Positions 24,732-33,629 of a DNA stretch of 64,000 nt are shown in pieces. Under the pieces are notes generated by a model. It did no database searches, was not told the DNA's origin, and saw nothing but the letters and a program-made list of their open reading frames with translations. Made by a program: the position numbers and the translations under genes. The first letter of the stretch is position 1, and the number at the start of each line of letters is the position of its first letter. The stretch is from Streptomyces sp. L-9-10 (GTDB taxonomy: Bacteria > Actinomycetota > Actinomycetes > Streptomycetales > Streptomycetaceae): NCBI RefSeq assembly GCF_004151105.1, contig NZ_PHRF01000095.1:310001-374000 (forward strand), in the 5' to 3' direction.

Positions 24732-25259
24732 TCAGAGGCGCACCCCGCCGCGTCCCTCGATGCGCCGACACGGCAGTACCGCCCAGGACTTGACGCCCCG
24801 CTGCGGCGGCTCCGCCTCGGCCGTACCCCACTCGCCCCCGCAGTCGTCGACGCACGCGGCCAGCAACCAGAGCGCGTCCCGGCGGCGTGCAGCGCAGAGG
24901 CTCACGTCGTCGGGGTCGGTGTGGTGCGGATGCTGGTCCCAGAGGACAAGGCGGAGGGCGCCCGCGCGGTGGCGCAGGGAGAGATGGAGCTCCCGGCCCG
25001 GCGTCAGTTTGACGGCTGTGCCGATCAGTTCCGTCGCGGCGAGCGCGGCCAGGTCCGCGTACGGGGCGAGCCCGTGCACGGAGAGCGCGGACCGGATCGC
25101 GGCACGCGCGGTCGCCGCGCAGTGCGGTTCGCCGGGAAGAGTGAGGCTGTAAGCCAGGCCCTCAGGGCGGGGCGGGCGGTGGCGGCGGCGGCCGGCGAGC
25201 CCCGCGTTGGCGAGGACGGGTTGGGCCACCGGGCAGTGCGTGGCGCGCGTGAGCGGCAT
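24732..25259 (-). CDS. HATPase-like (RsbW type) ATP-binding protein of a WhiJ-like module
   Basis: A 175-residue protein with an anti-sigma-type histidine-kinase-like ATPase fold, but degenerate: AALAATELIGTAVKLT stands where the N-box (usually ELVTNAVxH) should be, and the Asn is replaced by Gly. The later block LRLVLWDQHP matches the G1 region only loosely. It is divergent from an XRE regulator and its small partner, as in the abaA/whiJ-type gene clusters of Streptomyces. The ATG at 25259 has GGGAG at 7 bases. It may be catalytically inactive. Confidence 0.72.
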   Translation of the reverse strand: MPLTRATHCPVAQPVLANAGLAGRRRHRPPRPEGLAYSLTLPGEPHCAATARAAIRSALSVHGLAPYADLAALAATELIGTAVKLTPGRELHLSLRHRAGALRLVLWDQHPHHTDPDDVSLCAARRRDALWLLAACVDDCGGEWGTAEAEPPQRGVKSWAVLPCRRIEGRGGVRL

Positions 25260-25434
25260 GGATGTCTCCCTCGGACGGGGCGAGTTGGGTCGTTCGCCGC
25301 GACGCGGCTGAGCAGCGGCTTGTCTCCCTGACGCGGGACCGCCCCTCCCAGGGAAGGAGATACGGGCAGGACCGCGTGACGCACTCCCCACTCATCTGCG
25401 TGAGCGGCGCGTTACCGACTGTAGGGCATGCGGG

Positions 25435-25446
25435 AGTACGTGTACT
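25435..25446. promoter_or_regulatory. Inverted repeat AGTAC-GT-GTACT in the divergent promoter region
   Basis: Perfect 5-bp arms with a 2-bp spacer, about 95 bp before the XRE regulator and 175 bp from the divergent ATPase gene. A likely operator, perhaps for the XRE protein itself. The rest of the 281-base gap shows nothing else. Confidence 0.4.
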
Positions 25447-25540
25447 ACTCTTTGATGAACGTCGTCGTGCCGCGGTTGAGCGGGTAAGCACCCACCGGCA
25501 GACTGGGATCACTCAGGCAGGAATGGGCGGGAGGGGCGGA

Positions 25541-26392
25541 ATGCCGCCGAGGAGTTCACCCACGGAGCGTCAACGCCGGCTCGGCGCCGAGCTGCGGAAG
25601 ATGCGCCTGGCTGCGGGTATGACCACGGAGTTCGCCGCCGGGTTGCTGGAGGTTCCGCGCACCAACGTGCCCAACATGGAGTCCGGCCGATCCGGACTCA
25701 GCGTCGAACGCGTACGTACGCTCTCCGGCAACTACGGGTGCGAGGACAAGGCCCTGGTCGACGCCCTCGCCGCAATGGCGATGGCCAGAGGCAAGGGGTG
25801 GTGGGAGGCGTACCGGGGCGCACTGCCCGAAGGGCTCCTGGACATCGCCGAGTTGGAATGGCATGCCACGCGCCTGAGTACGCTCCAGACAGTTCATCTT
25901 CCGGGGCTGCTGCACCTGAGCGAATACGCACGCGCCGTCTTCACCGCGGTGCTCCCTCCGCTCCCCGCGTCCGACATCGAACTGCGCGTCGCCCACCGGC
26001 TCGAACGTCGGCGGGTGCTCGACCGGCCCGACCCGGTGCGGTACGCCGGGTACGTACATGAAGCGGCGCTCCGCATGCAGTTCGGGGGCCGCCGCGCCAC
26101 CCGGGAGCAGCTTCGGCATCTGTGTGCCATGTCCGAGCAAGAGAACATCGAACTCCGCGTACTGCCGGTTCAGGCCGGGGCCTTCCCGGGCGCGGGTCAC
26201 GCCGTCCTCTATGCCGAGGGACCGGTGCCGCAGTTGGACACCGTTCAGCTCGACTCGGCCCACGGCCCCGTATTCAGCCACGCCGAGGGCGAACTCGTAA
26301 AATACCGCGCTCACTTCGCTTGGATGGAGACGCACGCTCTGAGCACCGCACAGTCACGTGACTTCATCCACGGGATCGCACACGAGCTCTGA
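25541..26392 (+). CDS. WhiJ-like XRE regulator (HTH + DUF5753)
   Basis: A 283-residue regulator with N-terminal HTH (RQRRLGAELRKMRLAAGMTT, then NVPNMESGRSGLSVERVRTL) and the DUF5753 domain typical of WhiJ-type proteins (WWEAYRG, IAELEWHATRLSTLQTVHLPGLL, EQENIELRVLPVQAGAFPG). The ATG at 25541 is preceded by GGGAGGGG; an ATG at 25523 is also possible. A 63-residue DUF397-like gene follows 9 bp later. In Streptomyces these pairs influence development and secondary metabolism. Confidence 0.88.
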   Translation: MPPRSSPTERQRRLGAELRKMRLAAGMTTEFAAGLLEVPRTNVPNMESGRSGLSVERVRTLSGNYGCEDKALVDALAAMAMARGKGWWEAYRGALPEGLLDIAELEWHATRLSTLQTVHLPGLLHLSEYARAVFTAVLPPLPASDIELRVAHRLERRRVLDRPDPVRYAGYVHEAALRMQFGGRRATREQLRHLCAMSEQENIELRVLPVQAGAFPGAGHAVLYAEGPVPQLDTVQLDSAHGPVFSHAEGELVKYRAHFAWMETHALSTAQSRDFIHGIAHEL

Positions 26393-26401
26393 GAGGTCGA
26401 C

Positions 26402-26593
26402 ATGTCAGAGATCCACTGGGAAGACGCCTTCTGCGGCGAGGGAAACAACTGCTTCCGCATAGGCACGGACGACGACGGCAACGGCTACATCTCCGTACGC
26501 GGCCAGGAGGACCAGTACCTCACCGACAGCAGCGACGCCCTGCGCAATCTGATCCGCGAGATCAAGGCCGGCAAGGCCGACCACCTGCTCTGA
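26402..26593 (+). CDS. Small DUF397-like acidic protein
   Basis: A 63-residue acidic protein with DUF397-like features: EDAFCGEGNNCFRIG in place of the usual SSYSGxNGNCVEVA, and YISVRGQEDQYLT in place of the VRDSKxP segment. It has two cysteines flanking the GxNN turn. Position directly behind the WhiJ-like regulator fits the BldB/DUF397 partner role. Its divergence from typical DUF397 makes the family call tentative. Confidence 0.65.
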   Translation: MSEIHWEDAFCGEGNNCFRIGTDDDGNGYISVRGQEDQYLTDSSDALRNLIREIKAGKADHLL

Positions 26594-26606
26594 CCCCGTA
26601 CGCGCC

Positions 26607-26647
26607 GAGGGGGCGGGTCCGCGAACCAGTCGCGGACCCGCCCCCTC
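26607..26647. terminator. Bidirectional terminator between WhiJ-like module and Tad locus
   Basis: A perfect 18-bp stem (26607-26624 with 26630-26647), loop ACCAG. It ends the DUF397-like gene on one side and the OmpA-like gene on the other. Confidence 0.9.
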
Positions 26648-26671
26648 ATCAGCAGCTGAGCCGGAAAGCTG

Positions 26672-27328
26672 TCAGCTCTCCCCGCGCGGGAAGGAGACCT
26701 CCACGCGACGGTTCTTCTTGCGGCCTTCTTCGGAGCTGTTGTCGGCGATCGGGTACTGCTCGCCGTAGCCGCGGATCTCGAAGGTGATCCCGGCGGAGGT
26801 CAGTTGCTGCTGCAGAACACCGTGCACGGCTTCGGCACGCTGCTTGGAGAGCACGTCTCCATGCGCGGAGGAGCCGAGGTTGTCCGTGAAGCCGAAGACC
26901 CGGACCTTCGTCGCGCCCTGCTTCTTGATCTCCTCGGCGATGGCGGCGATACGGGAGTTCGCGGCGGACGACAGCTTGGCGCTGTCCTTGCCGAAGAGGA
27001 CCTCGGCCTGGAGCGCGAACTTCACGTTCTCGTTCGTGTCCTCGCGGCGCTCTTCGCCGCCCTCGGACTCGATGACCGAGATGATGTCGAGCACCTTGGC
27101 CGGCGCGAGGGTGGCACCCGCGCGGAGCTTGAGGCCGGAAGCGTTGCCGTCGACCTGAGGTGGCGGCGAGGTCGACTCGGTGCCGGGTGGCGTACTGGGG
27201 GTCTCGTCGGCGTGCGCACCGGGTGCCATGGTGAACTGCACACTGGCGAAGAGCACGACGGCGGCGAGGGCCGTCGCCGCCGGGCGCCTGGATGCCCTGC
27301 GCGCGCGGGGCGTCGTCGTGGCACGCAT
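26672..27328 (-). CDS. Secreted OmpA-family protein of the Tad locus
   Basis: A 218-residue protein with signal peptide (ATALAAVVLFASVQFTMAPGAHA) and C-terminal OmpA-like peptidoglycan-binding domain: VLFGKDSAKLS, RVFGFTDNLGSSAHGDVLSKQRAEAV, and EIRGYGEQYPIADN with NRRVEV at the end. Such domains bind diaminopimelate in peptidoglycan and could anchor the pilus machine. It overlaps the lipoprotein gene by one base (TGATG) and is last in the operon, before a strong terminator. Confidence 0.88.
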   Translation of the reverse strand: MRATTTPRARRASRRPAATALAAVVLFASVQFTMAPGAHADETPSTPPGTESTSPPPQVDGNASGLKLRAGATLAPAKVLDIISVIESEGGEERREDTNENVKFALQAEVLFGKDSAKLSSAANSRIAAIAEEIKKQGATKVRVFGFTDNLGSSAHGDVLSKQRAEAVHGVLQQQLTSAGITFEIRGYGEQYPIADNSSEEGRKKNRRVEVSFPRGES

Positions 27329-27924
27329 CAGGAGATCTCAATCGTCGCGGAGGGCATCAGCGGCAGTTGGAGGTCGACCTGGGTCGTGGACGACGGCGGG
27401 GCCGGGAACTGGGCGAAGAATGCCTCACTCCCACCGCCGTCGATTCGGCTGATGCCGGTCGTGGTCAGCGGGTAGCCGTCCGTGTCGCGCAGGACGTAGT
27501 AACGCTTCTTCTCCGCTTTGTCCACCAGCGTCATACCCGCCAGGGAACGGCCCGTCCGCTTCACCTGCGACTCCGAGCCGTTCCACTGGACCGGGGCCGA
27601 CTGGTCACTGCCGCTGGTGTTCTTGATCGTCCCCGTCACCGTGAGGAAGCCACCCTCATCGCGGATCGCGGTGTGGATGACGAACTGGAACCCGTTGCTG
27701 CCGTTGATCGTCGCCAAGGTCTTGCTGGTATCGGGGACGGTGGTCCCGCCGTCCCCCTCACCCTCCTTGGGCTTCTCGTCTCCAGGAGCGGAGGACGACG
27801 CCCCGGCGTTCTGCTTGTTGTCCGCGTCGCCGCCCCCACAGGCTGTCAGGGAGATGCTCAGCGCCACGACAGCGAGAGCGGCCCCGGCCGCCCTACGGGC
27901 CTTCGCCCCATGCCACAGACTCAT
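27328..27924 (-). CDS. Lipoprotein of the Tad locus
   Basis: A 198-residue lipoprotein with lipobox LTAC after ALAVVALSIS, a short acidic linker, then a beta-rich domain (FQFVIHTAIRDEGGFLTVTGTIKNTSG, KKRYYVLRDTDGYPLTTTGIS). The domain looks like an immunoglobulin-like DUF of the type found next to Tad genes in Streptomyces. It sits between TadG-like and OmpA-like genes with tight spacing (32 bp and a 1-base overlap), so it is probably part of the pilus envelope complex. Confidence 0.8.
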   Translation of the reverse strand: MSLWHGAKARRAAGAALAVVALSISLTACGGGDADNKQNAGASSSAPGDEKPKEGEGDGGTTVPDTSKTLATINGSNGFQFVIHTAIRDEGGFLTVTGTIKNTSGSDQSAPVQWNGSESQVKRTGRSLAGMTLVDKAEKKRYYVLRDTDGYPLTTTGISRIDGGGSEAFFAQFPAPPSSTTQVDLQLPLMPSATIEIS

Positions 27925-27956
27925 TAATCCTGTTCCTTTGCGTTCACTCGCGGTGG

Positions 27957-28646
27957 TCAGTCCTGGGCCAGTCGGACGGAGAATAGATCGGCAGAGTCCG
28001 GGAGCAGATCGAGGTCATCGAGATGCTCCGGATCGATCTCCCACATAGTGTCGTCACCACAGTCCAGCGAGCCGGGCGACACCGGCTCGGTGTCGCCCGG
28101 GTTGTCCTCGTCCGGCGGCGATTCGTCGCCTTCTGTGGGCGGATTCTCCTCATCTTCAGCGGGCACGAAGGTGCACCGGGGTTCCACGACCGCCGTGGCC
28201 GACGCTTCGGCCTTCTTGTCCGCGATTCCCGGCAGGATGGTGGCACCCATCGGCTTCTGGGTCCTGACATGGACCTCGAAGCCCCACCTGTCCCCCAAGG
28301 GCAGACAGCCGTTGACTTCGCCGTCCAGAACAGCCTCGTTCCGGTCGGCGAAGCGCGCCGCTGCCTGGCACCCGACCGGGGTGCCCACGGGGTTGCCGTT
28401 GAAGATGTCGTCCAAAAATTCGGGGTTCAGCAGATTCCCCAGATTCCCCAGGATGTTCAGGCTGACGAAGTCGTCGCGTGACTCCTGGGCTGCCGCCAAG
28501 GCCGCGGCGTCCGCCGCGGACTGCGCACCACTGTGTTTCGCACCGGCCTGACCGACCGCGAAGAGCGCGAGCGCGAGAAAGAGCAGGCCCGCCACCATCG
28601 TGATGTAGATGGGGGCGGCCTGCCCTGACTCGCGAGAATCGCTCAT
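27957..28646 (-). CDS. TadG-like pilus assembly protein
   Basis: A 229-residue protein with a short leader and a pseudopilin-like helix SGQAAPIYITMVAGLLFLALALFAVG, then GAKHSGAQSAADAAALAAAQ, the signature of TadG/Flp-anchor proteins. At the cleavage motif the +5 position is Ile instead of Glu, as is usual for TadG. The remaining extracellular part is acidic, with Glu/Pro/Asp-rich low complexity near residue 170. The ATG lies 2 bp after the Flp pilin stop without its own ribosome site, so it is probably coupled to pilin translation. Confidence 0.82.
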   Translation of the reverse strand: MSDSRESGQAAPIYITMVAGLLFLALALFAVGQAGAKHSGAQSAADAAALAAAQESRDDFVSLNILGNLGNLLNPEFLDDIFNGNPVGTPVGCQAAARFADRNEAVLDGEVNGCLPLGDRWGFEVHVRTQKPMGATILPGIADKKAEASATAVVEPRCTFVPAEDEENPPTEGDESPPDEDNPGDTEPVSPGSLDCGDDTMWEIDPEHLDDLDLLPDSADLFSVRLAQD

Positions 28647-28648
28647 GG

Positions 28649-28885
28649 TCAGCTGGCGTCGAGGATCTCGCTGACCTTGTCGGACAGGCCGTTCGCGATG
28701 TCGTCCGCCACACCCGTGCCCACGATGGCCACGATGATCAGCGCCACCAGAACGATCACGCCCACGTACTCGACGGCGCCCTGACCCTTGTCGCTGCGGC
28801 GCTTCATCGCCGTGACGGCCGTGTTCGCCCAGGTGCCGACGTAGAGCTTGGCGTTGGTGGCGGCCTTCAGCGTGATGTTCGACAT
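28649..28885 (-). CDS. flp: Flp-type major pilin
   Basis: A 78-residue prepilin. The 34-residue leader ends in DKG, followed by QGAVEYVGV (Glu at +5, Tyr at +6), then a hydrophobic helix (VIVLVALIIVAIVGTGV) and the short tail GVADDIANGLSDKVSEILDAS. This is the structural subunit of a Tad pilus and should be cut by the prepilin peptidase after Gly34. The ATG at 28885 has GGAGGAG 6 bases upstream; an upstream in-frame start is not used. The GLxxxV tail recurs in three much larger chimeric proteins in this window, in which cysteines are added. Confidence 0.93.
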   Translation of the reverse strand: MSNITLKAATNAKLYVGTWANTAVTAMKRRSDKGQGAVEYVGVIVLVALIIVAIVGTGVADDIANGLSDKVSEILDAS

Positions 28886-28994
28886 GGTGTTCTCCTCCGG
28901 TGTCGGCCGGCCGTGTACCGGCCGACTCGTACGAGTCTTTGGTGTCGTTCGCGTTTCCGGCTTCCTCCCGGCCGGTCTCGCTGGCGACATGAGA

Positions 28995-29068
28995 AACGTA
29001 CGCCGGGGAAGCACCCCTCAGCATGGGCCTGAGGGCCCAACCCAGGGCCCAACGCGGGGATTGGGCCC
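28995..29068 (-). promoter_or_regulatory. GGGCCC-box promoter of the Flp pilin operon
   Basis: Minus strand: GGGCCCAA (29068-29061, reverse orientation), TTGGGCCC at 29052-29045 and at 29040-29033, AGGCCCATG (29030-29022, 8 bp after the previous box), then 21 bp and TACGTT (29000-28995). The predicted transcript has a leader of about 100 bases. Further upstream (29085-29130) CGGAGCCCGGCAGCA is repeated. Confidence 0.6.
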
Positions 29069-29166
29069 CGCCGGGTATCGCGGAGCCCGGCAGCACGGAG
29101 CCCGGCAGCACGGAATCCGGTATCCCGGAGCCCGCCGTTCCCGTCGCCTGGTCGTCTCGCGCGCGT

Positions 29167-30252
29167 TCAGCCATGGCTCGCCGACCCCCCGCGCGTGATG
29201 CCGTGCCACAGGGCGATGGCCTCCCCGCGGCTGCCCGCGTTGAGCTTGGCGAAGATGCGATTGATGTGGTTCTTGACGGTCTTCTGGCTGATGAAGCAGG
29301 CCGCGGCGATCTGCTGATTGGTCATTCCCGACCCGATCAGGTCCATGATCTCCACCTCCCGCTGGCTCAGTTCGGAGTACAGGGCCGCCGAGGCCCCGGA
29401 CGGTTGCCGCCCCTGAAGAGAATGTCCCACATTCGCTTGCGAAAGCGAAGGGTCTTGAGCAAATTGTTGTGCGTTCAACTCCGGATCAACCACGCCAGCC
29501 TGGACATTGGTTGACGGAAAGTACGGCGGATGCCCCGGAGGCATTGCATGTGCAGACGCAGACGTTTGCTCGGGAACGCTCGGCAAATAACCGGGGCCCG
29601 TGAACGCCGTACCCAGGCCCTCCGGCAGCTGCCCGCCCTCCGGCCGCCCGCCGGCACCGCCCCGTACCGTCGCCAGCAGCGCGCTGGACGCGGAGTAGGT
29701 GAAGTGGGCCCTGCCCTGCTTGACGTCCCGTACCGCCGCGACCAGTTGGTCCGCCGTGAACTCGCCGTGGACGAGATACCCGCCCGCGCCCAGCCTCAGC
29801 GCCTCGTGGACGATCTCGCTCTCACGGCTGTACGTCATCATCAGGACCGGGGCCAGCCGCACCAGATGAGGCAGGGCGGAGATCCCGTCCACCCCCGGCA
29901 TACGCACATCGAGCAGGATCACGTCCGGCCGGTGCTGTACGGCCTGTTCATACGCCTGGCGGCCGTCCTGGGCCTCCGCGACGACCTCGATGTCGTCGCG
30001 TCCGGACAGCAGGACGGTGAGGCCCGCCCGTACCACGGGGTTGTCGTCGGCGACCACGACGCGCAGGGCCGGCGCGGCCGGCATCGTATGGGGGAAGTCG
30101 GGGAGTTCTCCGGATGCCGCCGGCGGTGCGGATGCGGGGGCTCCGGCGGTCTGTTCCGAGCTGAGCGGTGTGGCGTGCGAGGACGTGTGCTGCGAGGCAT
30201 GGGCCTGCTGCGTCCAGTGTTGCCCGGAAGTGCTGGAGATGTCGTCCGGCAT
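29167..30252 (-). CDS. NarL/LuxR-type response regulator with atypical receiver
   Basis: A 361-residue response regulator. A disordered 60-residue N-terminus precedes a receiver domain (VVVADDNPVVRAGL, phospho-acceptor D115 in LLDVRMPG, T140) and, after a 90-residue linker, a LuxR HTH (LSQREVEIMDLIGSGMTNQQIA, KTVKNHINRIFAKL). The conserved Lys of NarL-type receivers (GYLLKD) is replaced: the segment reads GYLVHGEF. It follows the histidine kinase by 84 bp and precedes the Flp pilin, so it is the best candidate to control the pilus genes. Confidence 0.9.
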   Translation of the reverse strand: MPDDISSTSGQHWTQQAHASQHTSSHATPLSSEQTAGAPASAPPAASGELPDFPHTMPAAPALRVVVADDNPVVRAGLTVLLSGRDDIEVVAEAQDGRQAYEQAVQHRPDVILLDVRMPGVDGISALPHLVRLAPVLMMTYSRESEIVHEALRLGAGGYLVHGEFTADQLVAAVRDVKQGRAHFTYSASSALLATVRGGAGGRPEGGQLPEGLGTAFTGPGYLPSVPEQTSASAHAMPPGHPPYFPSTNVQAGVVDPELNAQQFAQDPSLSQANVGHSLQGRQPSGASAALYSELSQREVEIMDLIGSGMTNQQIAAACFISQKTVKNHINRIFAKLNAGSRGEAIALWHGITRGGSASHG

Positions 30253-30336
30253 GGCTGCGGCCTCCTCTCAAGTGTGGGGACGAATGGGTGGTGCTTCAGG
30301 TCTGTTCAGGTCTACTCGGATCGGATCGGATCAGGT

Positions 30337-31674
30337 TCAGTTCAGCTGCGGGACAGGGCTCTGTGGCCGCTGTTCCTCTCCTGTAGGTCGCAGGGCGTTG
30401 AGCGGCAGTTCCAGCCGTACCTCCGTACCCTTCGCGGCCCGGCCCCTGCCGATGCGGATACGCGCGCCGATGGAGGCGGCCCGCTCGACCATGCCGACCA
30501 GTCCGAAGTGCCCGGCCCGCCGCAGATCGTTGAGGGTGGTGCCGGGCGGCAGGCCCTGACCGTCGTCGTAGACGCTGATACGCAGCACATCCCCGGCCAC
30601 GCCCGCCGAGACAGTGACGGATTCGGCCTTCGCGTGGCGCTGCGCGTTCTCCATCGCCTCGGTGGCGATGGTCAGCGCGTGCCGGGCCACGGCATGCGGG
30701 ATCGGCGGTACGGAGGTGTCACCGAGCCGCCGGAAGGTGGCGGACATGCCGTGGCGGCGGCCGAAGTCATCGGTACGGGAGTGGAGTTCGCCCAGGACGT
30801 CGATGCCGCCGTCCAGCCCGGACTCCCGTCGCAGGTCCGAAAGCAGCTCGCGTGATTCGGCGGCGGCCCGGCGCGCCGAGCGTGCCACCAGTTCGGCCTG
30901 GTGCTTGATGGTGCGCGGTTCCATCCGGTCCGCCGAGCTCGCCAGGCCGTCCGCCGCCATGGCCAGGCCGTGCAGGGTCTTGGCGACGGAGTCGTGCATC
31001 TCACGGGCGAGCCTCGCTCGTTCCTCCTCGACCGCGCCGCTGACCGCGAGCCGGGCGCGGGCCTCGGTCAGCGCCTGGCTCGCGGTGCCGAAACCGAGCA
31101 TCAGATTGCGCAGGGTGCTGCCGATCGCGCCCGCCATGACGCACAGCCCCGGGAGCAGCAGCGCGTTGAATCCCGCCTCCGCCTCGTTGTTGACGGCGTA
31201 CGCCCCGGCGACGATCAGCGACTGGAGTACGGCGAAGAGCGCGGCGCCGCGCCAGCCGTACACCAGCCCGGCGAGCAGCGGGGTGCACATGGTGACGTAC
31301 GCGAGCGTCGAGTCCGGGGACGCCGTGGCCAGCAGCAGGGCGCCGAAGAACGTATCGGCGGCGAGCAGTGCGGGGTGGCGCAGCAGAAAAGGTCCGAAGC
31401 GCTCCCAGTCACGCAGCAGGACGTACGAGACCATGAACGTGACGAGTACGGCCGAGCCGACGAGCCAGATCCCCACCCCTGATGCCGTACTCCTGAGGGC
31501 GAAGGGGGCGGCGAGCGCGATCATCGCCAGACGGAAACCGAAGACCTGCCGGCACAGCGCCTGAAGGGCGTTCACCTGGATCGGCAGTGCCGGCACGTGC
31601 TTCGGGTCGGCGGTGACCGAACGCGGCACCTCACTGCTGTTGCCGCCCGCGAGAATGATGGTCTTCTGGGCCAT
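30337..31674 (-). CDS. Sensor histidine kinase of the Tad locus (HisKA_3/NarX type)
   Basis: A 445-residue kinase with about six N-terminal membrane helices (residues 45-185), a HisKA_3 dimerisation domain with phospho-acceptor H227 in AREMHDSVAKTLHG, and a C-terminal ATPase domain (ATEAMENAQRHAKAE, VYDDGQGLPPGT, GHFGLVGMVERA). No extracytoplasmic sensor domain is visible, so it senses within the membrane. The ATG at 31674 is preferred because GGGAGGTGA lies 8 bases before it; a GTG at 31686 is also open. It pairs with the response regulator downstream. Confidence 0.9.
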   Translation of the reverse strand: MAQKTIILAGGNSSEVPRSVTADPKHVPALPIQVNALQALCRQVFGFRLAMIALAAPFALRSTASGVGIWLVGSAVLVTFMVSYVLLRDWERFGPFLLRHPALLAADTFFGALLLATASPDSTLAYVTMCTPLLAGLVYGWRGAALFAVLQSLIVAGAYAVNNEAEAGFNALLLPGLCVMAGAIGSTLRNLMLGFGTASQALTEARARLAVSGAVEEERARLAREMHDSVAKTLHGLAMAADGLASSADRMEPRTIKHQAELVARSARRAAAESRELLSDLRRESGLDGGIDVLGELHSRTDDFGRRHGMSATFRRLGDTSVPPIPHAVARHALTIATEAMENAQRHAKAESVTVSAGVAGDVLRISVYDDGQGLPPGTTLNDLRRAGHFGLVGMVERAASIGARIRIGRGRAAKGTEVRLELPLNALRPTGEEQRPQSPVPQLN

Positions 31675-31769
31675 GATGGGGGTCACCTCCCGTACTGGGG
31701 ATCGGGCTCACGCGTCACTGGTCGTTGGTCATTGGTCATCGGTGCTGAGGCCATGTGGTGCTGGAGTCA

Positions 31770-32657
31770 CTAGCCGAGGATGTCCCCGAAGTCGACGCCG
31801 GAACCGTAGTAGAAGCTGAGGACGATCAACAGCATGGTGGCCGGGAGCATGACCATCGTGACGACGAGCGTGGTCTTCGGGATGGCCTGGGCGGCCCGGC
31901 GCCGCGCGTTCTGCGCGTCGGTGCGGCGCATGTCGTTGGCGATCTGTATCAGGGTGTCCACGATCGGGGCACCCAGCTCCTCGCCCTGCTGGAGCGCCGT
32001 GACGAACATCGACACCTGCTCGGAGGCGTTGCGCTTGCGCAGCTGGTCGAACGCCTCGCGCCGGCTGACACCCATGTCCATCTGGCGCAGCGTGATGCGG
32101 AGTTCGTCGGACCAGGGGCCCTTGTACTTCTCCGCGACGCGCTCCAGCGCCTGACGGAAGCCGAGACCGGCGGAAACGACGACGGCGAGGACATCGAGGA
32201 AGTCGGGCAGCGTGCGCTCGATGTCCTCTTTCCTGCGGGCGATGTGCGAGCGGATGATGACGTCCGTCCACACCAGGCCGTACGCGAGCGCGATGAGGGC
32301 GATGATCGGCTGCCCGCGCATCACCAGCGCCAGCGCCGCCAGCACGCCCAGGATGCCGTAGACCGCGCGCCGGGCGGCGTAGCGGTCCACCGTTATACCG
32401 CCGGGGTTGCCCGCCATGTCGAGGCGGCGCCGCAGCGCGTCGACGCGCTTGGGCCCCATCATGCGGAGCACGGACGGGGCGTAACGCATCCCGAGCCGGT
32501 CTATGCCGGAGCCGACGGCGGTGGTGCGGGTGGCGCCGACCTCCAGCGCGATGGCGAGGTCGCTGGGCAGTTTGGCGTCCGCGCGGTAGAGGCGGACGCC
32601 CTGGAACGCTCCGTAGACGGACAGTCCGACGACGACCGCGAGCAGTAGACCCATCAT
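31770..32657 (-). CDS. tadC: TadC-like inner-membrane platform protein
   Basis: A 295-residue GspF-superfamily protein with N-terminal membrane segment, helices near residues 90-135 and a C-terminal pair, and a cytoplasmic helical domain: ERTLPDFLDVLAVVVSAGLGFRQALERV, MGVSRREAFDQLRKR, FVTALQQGEELGAPIVDTLIQIANDMRR. Together with TadB it forms the platform on which the ATPase TadA acts. It follows tadB by 30 bp. Confidence 0.9.
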   Translation of the reverse strand: MMGLLLAVVVGLSVYGAFQGVRLYRADAKLPSDLAIALEVGATRTTAVGSGIDRLGMRYAPSVLRMMGPKRVDALRRRLDMAGNPGGITVDRYAARRAVYGILGVLAALALVMRGQPIIALIALAYGLVWTDVIIRSHIARRKEDIERTLPDFLDVLAVVVSAGLGFRQALERVAEKYKGPWSDELRITLRQMDMGVSRREAFDQLRKRNASEQVSMFVTALQQGEELGAPIVDTLIQIANDMRRTDAQNARRRAAQAIPKTTLVVTMVMLPATMLLIVLSFYYGSGVDFGDILG

Positions 32658-32687
32658 GTTCTCTCTCCTCCTTCCTCGGACCCGGAA

Positions 32688-33629
32688 TCAGACCTGGACG
32701 CGGGACATGCGCTGGATCAGGAAGAAGCCCACGCCGTACATCGCGAAGGCGACCACGACCGCGGCCTGGCCGAGCACCGTTCCCGTCATCTTGTCCAGCG
32801 CTCCGGATGACATGGCGTTGATCACCAGCAGGAAGCCGAGTCCGAGCATCGGCACCGCCACGGCGGTGACCTTGATCTGGGAGAGCATGGTCTTGACCTC
32901 TCGGCGGGTTTCCTTGCGCTCGTCCAGCGTCTCCGTGAGGTTGCGCAGCGAACTCACCACCTGGCCGCCGGCCCGGCTGGAGAGCACCAGCGTGGTGACG
33001 AGGACGACCAGTTCACGTGAGGGCAGCCGGTCGGACAGCTCGCCGAGCGCGTCGTCCATGGACTGGCCGACGGCGAGCTGGTCGGCGACCTTGCGCAGTT
33101 CCTCGCCCGCCGGGTCGTCGAGTTCCTCGGCCGCCATCGCCAGCGCGGTACGCAGGGCCAGTCCGGCCTGGGTGGCGTTGGCGAGCACGCGGGTCAGCTC
33201 GGGCAGCTGGTTGATGAAGGCTTCCGTGCGCTTGGTGCGCTGCCAGTTGAGGAAGGCGTTGGCGCCCCAGATGCCGATCAGCGCCGCCAGGATGCCGAAG
33301 AACTGGGCGAAGATCGCGCCGATGCTGAAGTACAGCGCGAGCAGCCCGGCCACGACGTACACGAAGTACTCGCCGGGGGTCAGATCGAGGCCCGTCACCG
33401 CGATCTTGCGCTCGATGCGCTTGCCGAGCTTCGTCGTACGGAGCCACTGGTCGACACCGACGAAGTGCCGGCGGCGGCCGGACACCGTGGAGATCTGTCC
33501 CGTCTGGGACATGCGCGCGACGAGTACCTGCCGCTGGGCCTTCCCCGACGAGTAGATGTGCACGCCGATAACAGCGAGCACACAGGTGAGCAGCGTGACG
33601 CCGATCGTCAGGAGCGGGAGATTATCCAT
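32688..33629 (-). CDS. tadB: TadB-like inner-membrane platform protein
   Basis: A 313-residue GspF-superfamily protein with one N-terminal helix (LLTIGVTLLTCVLAVIGVHI), a helix pair at about 95-135 and a C-terminal pair. The T2SSF domain has NQLPELTRVLANATQAGLALRTALAM, VGQSMDDALGELSDRL and SSRAGGQVVSSLRNLTETL. It pairs with TadC in the pilus platform. It is 96 bp downstream of tadA. Confidence 0.9.
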   Translation of the reverse strand: MDNLPLLTIGVTLLTCVLAVIGVHIYSSGKAQRQVLVARMSQTGQISTVSGRRRHFVGVDQWLRTTKLGKRIERKIAVTGLDLTPGEYFVYVVAGLLALYFSIGAIFAQFFGILAALIGIWGANAFLNWQRTKRTEAFINQLPELTRVLANATQAGLALRTALAMAAEELDDPAGEELRKVADQLAVGQSMDDALGELSDRLPSRELVVLVTTLVLSSRAGGQVVSSLRNLTETLDERKETRREVKTMLSQIKVTAVAVPMLGLGFLLVINAMSSGALDKMTGTVLGQAAVVVAFAMYGVGFFLIQRMSRVQV

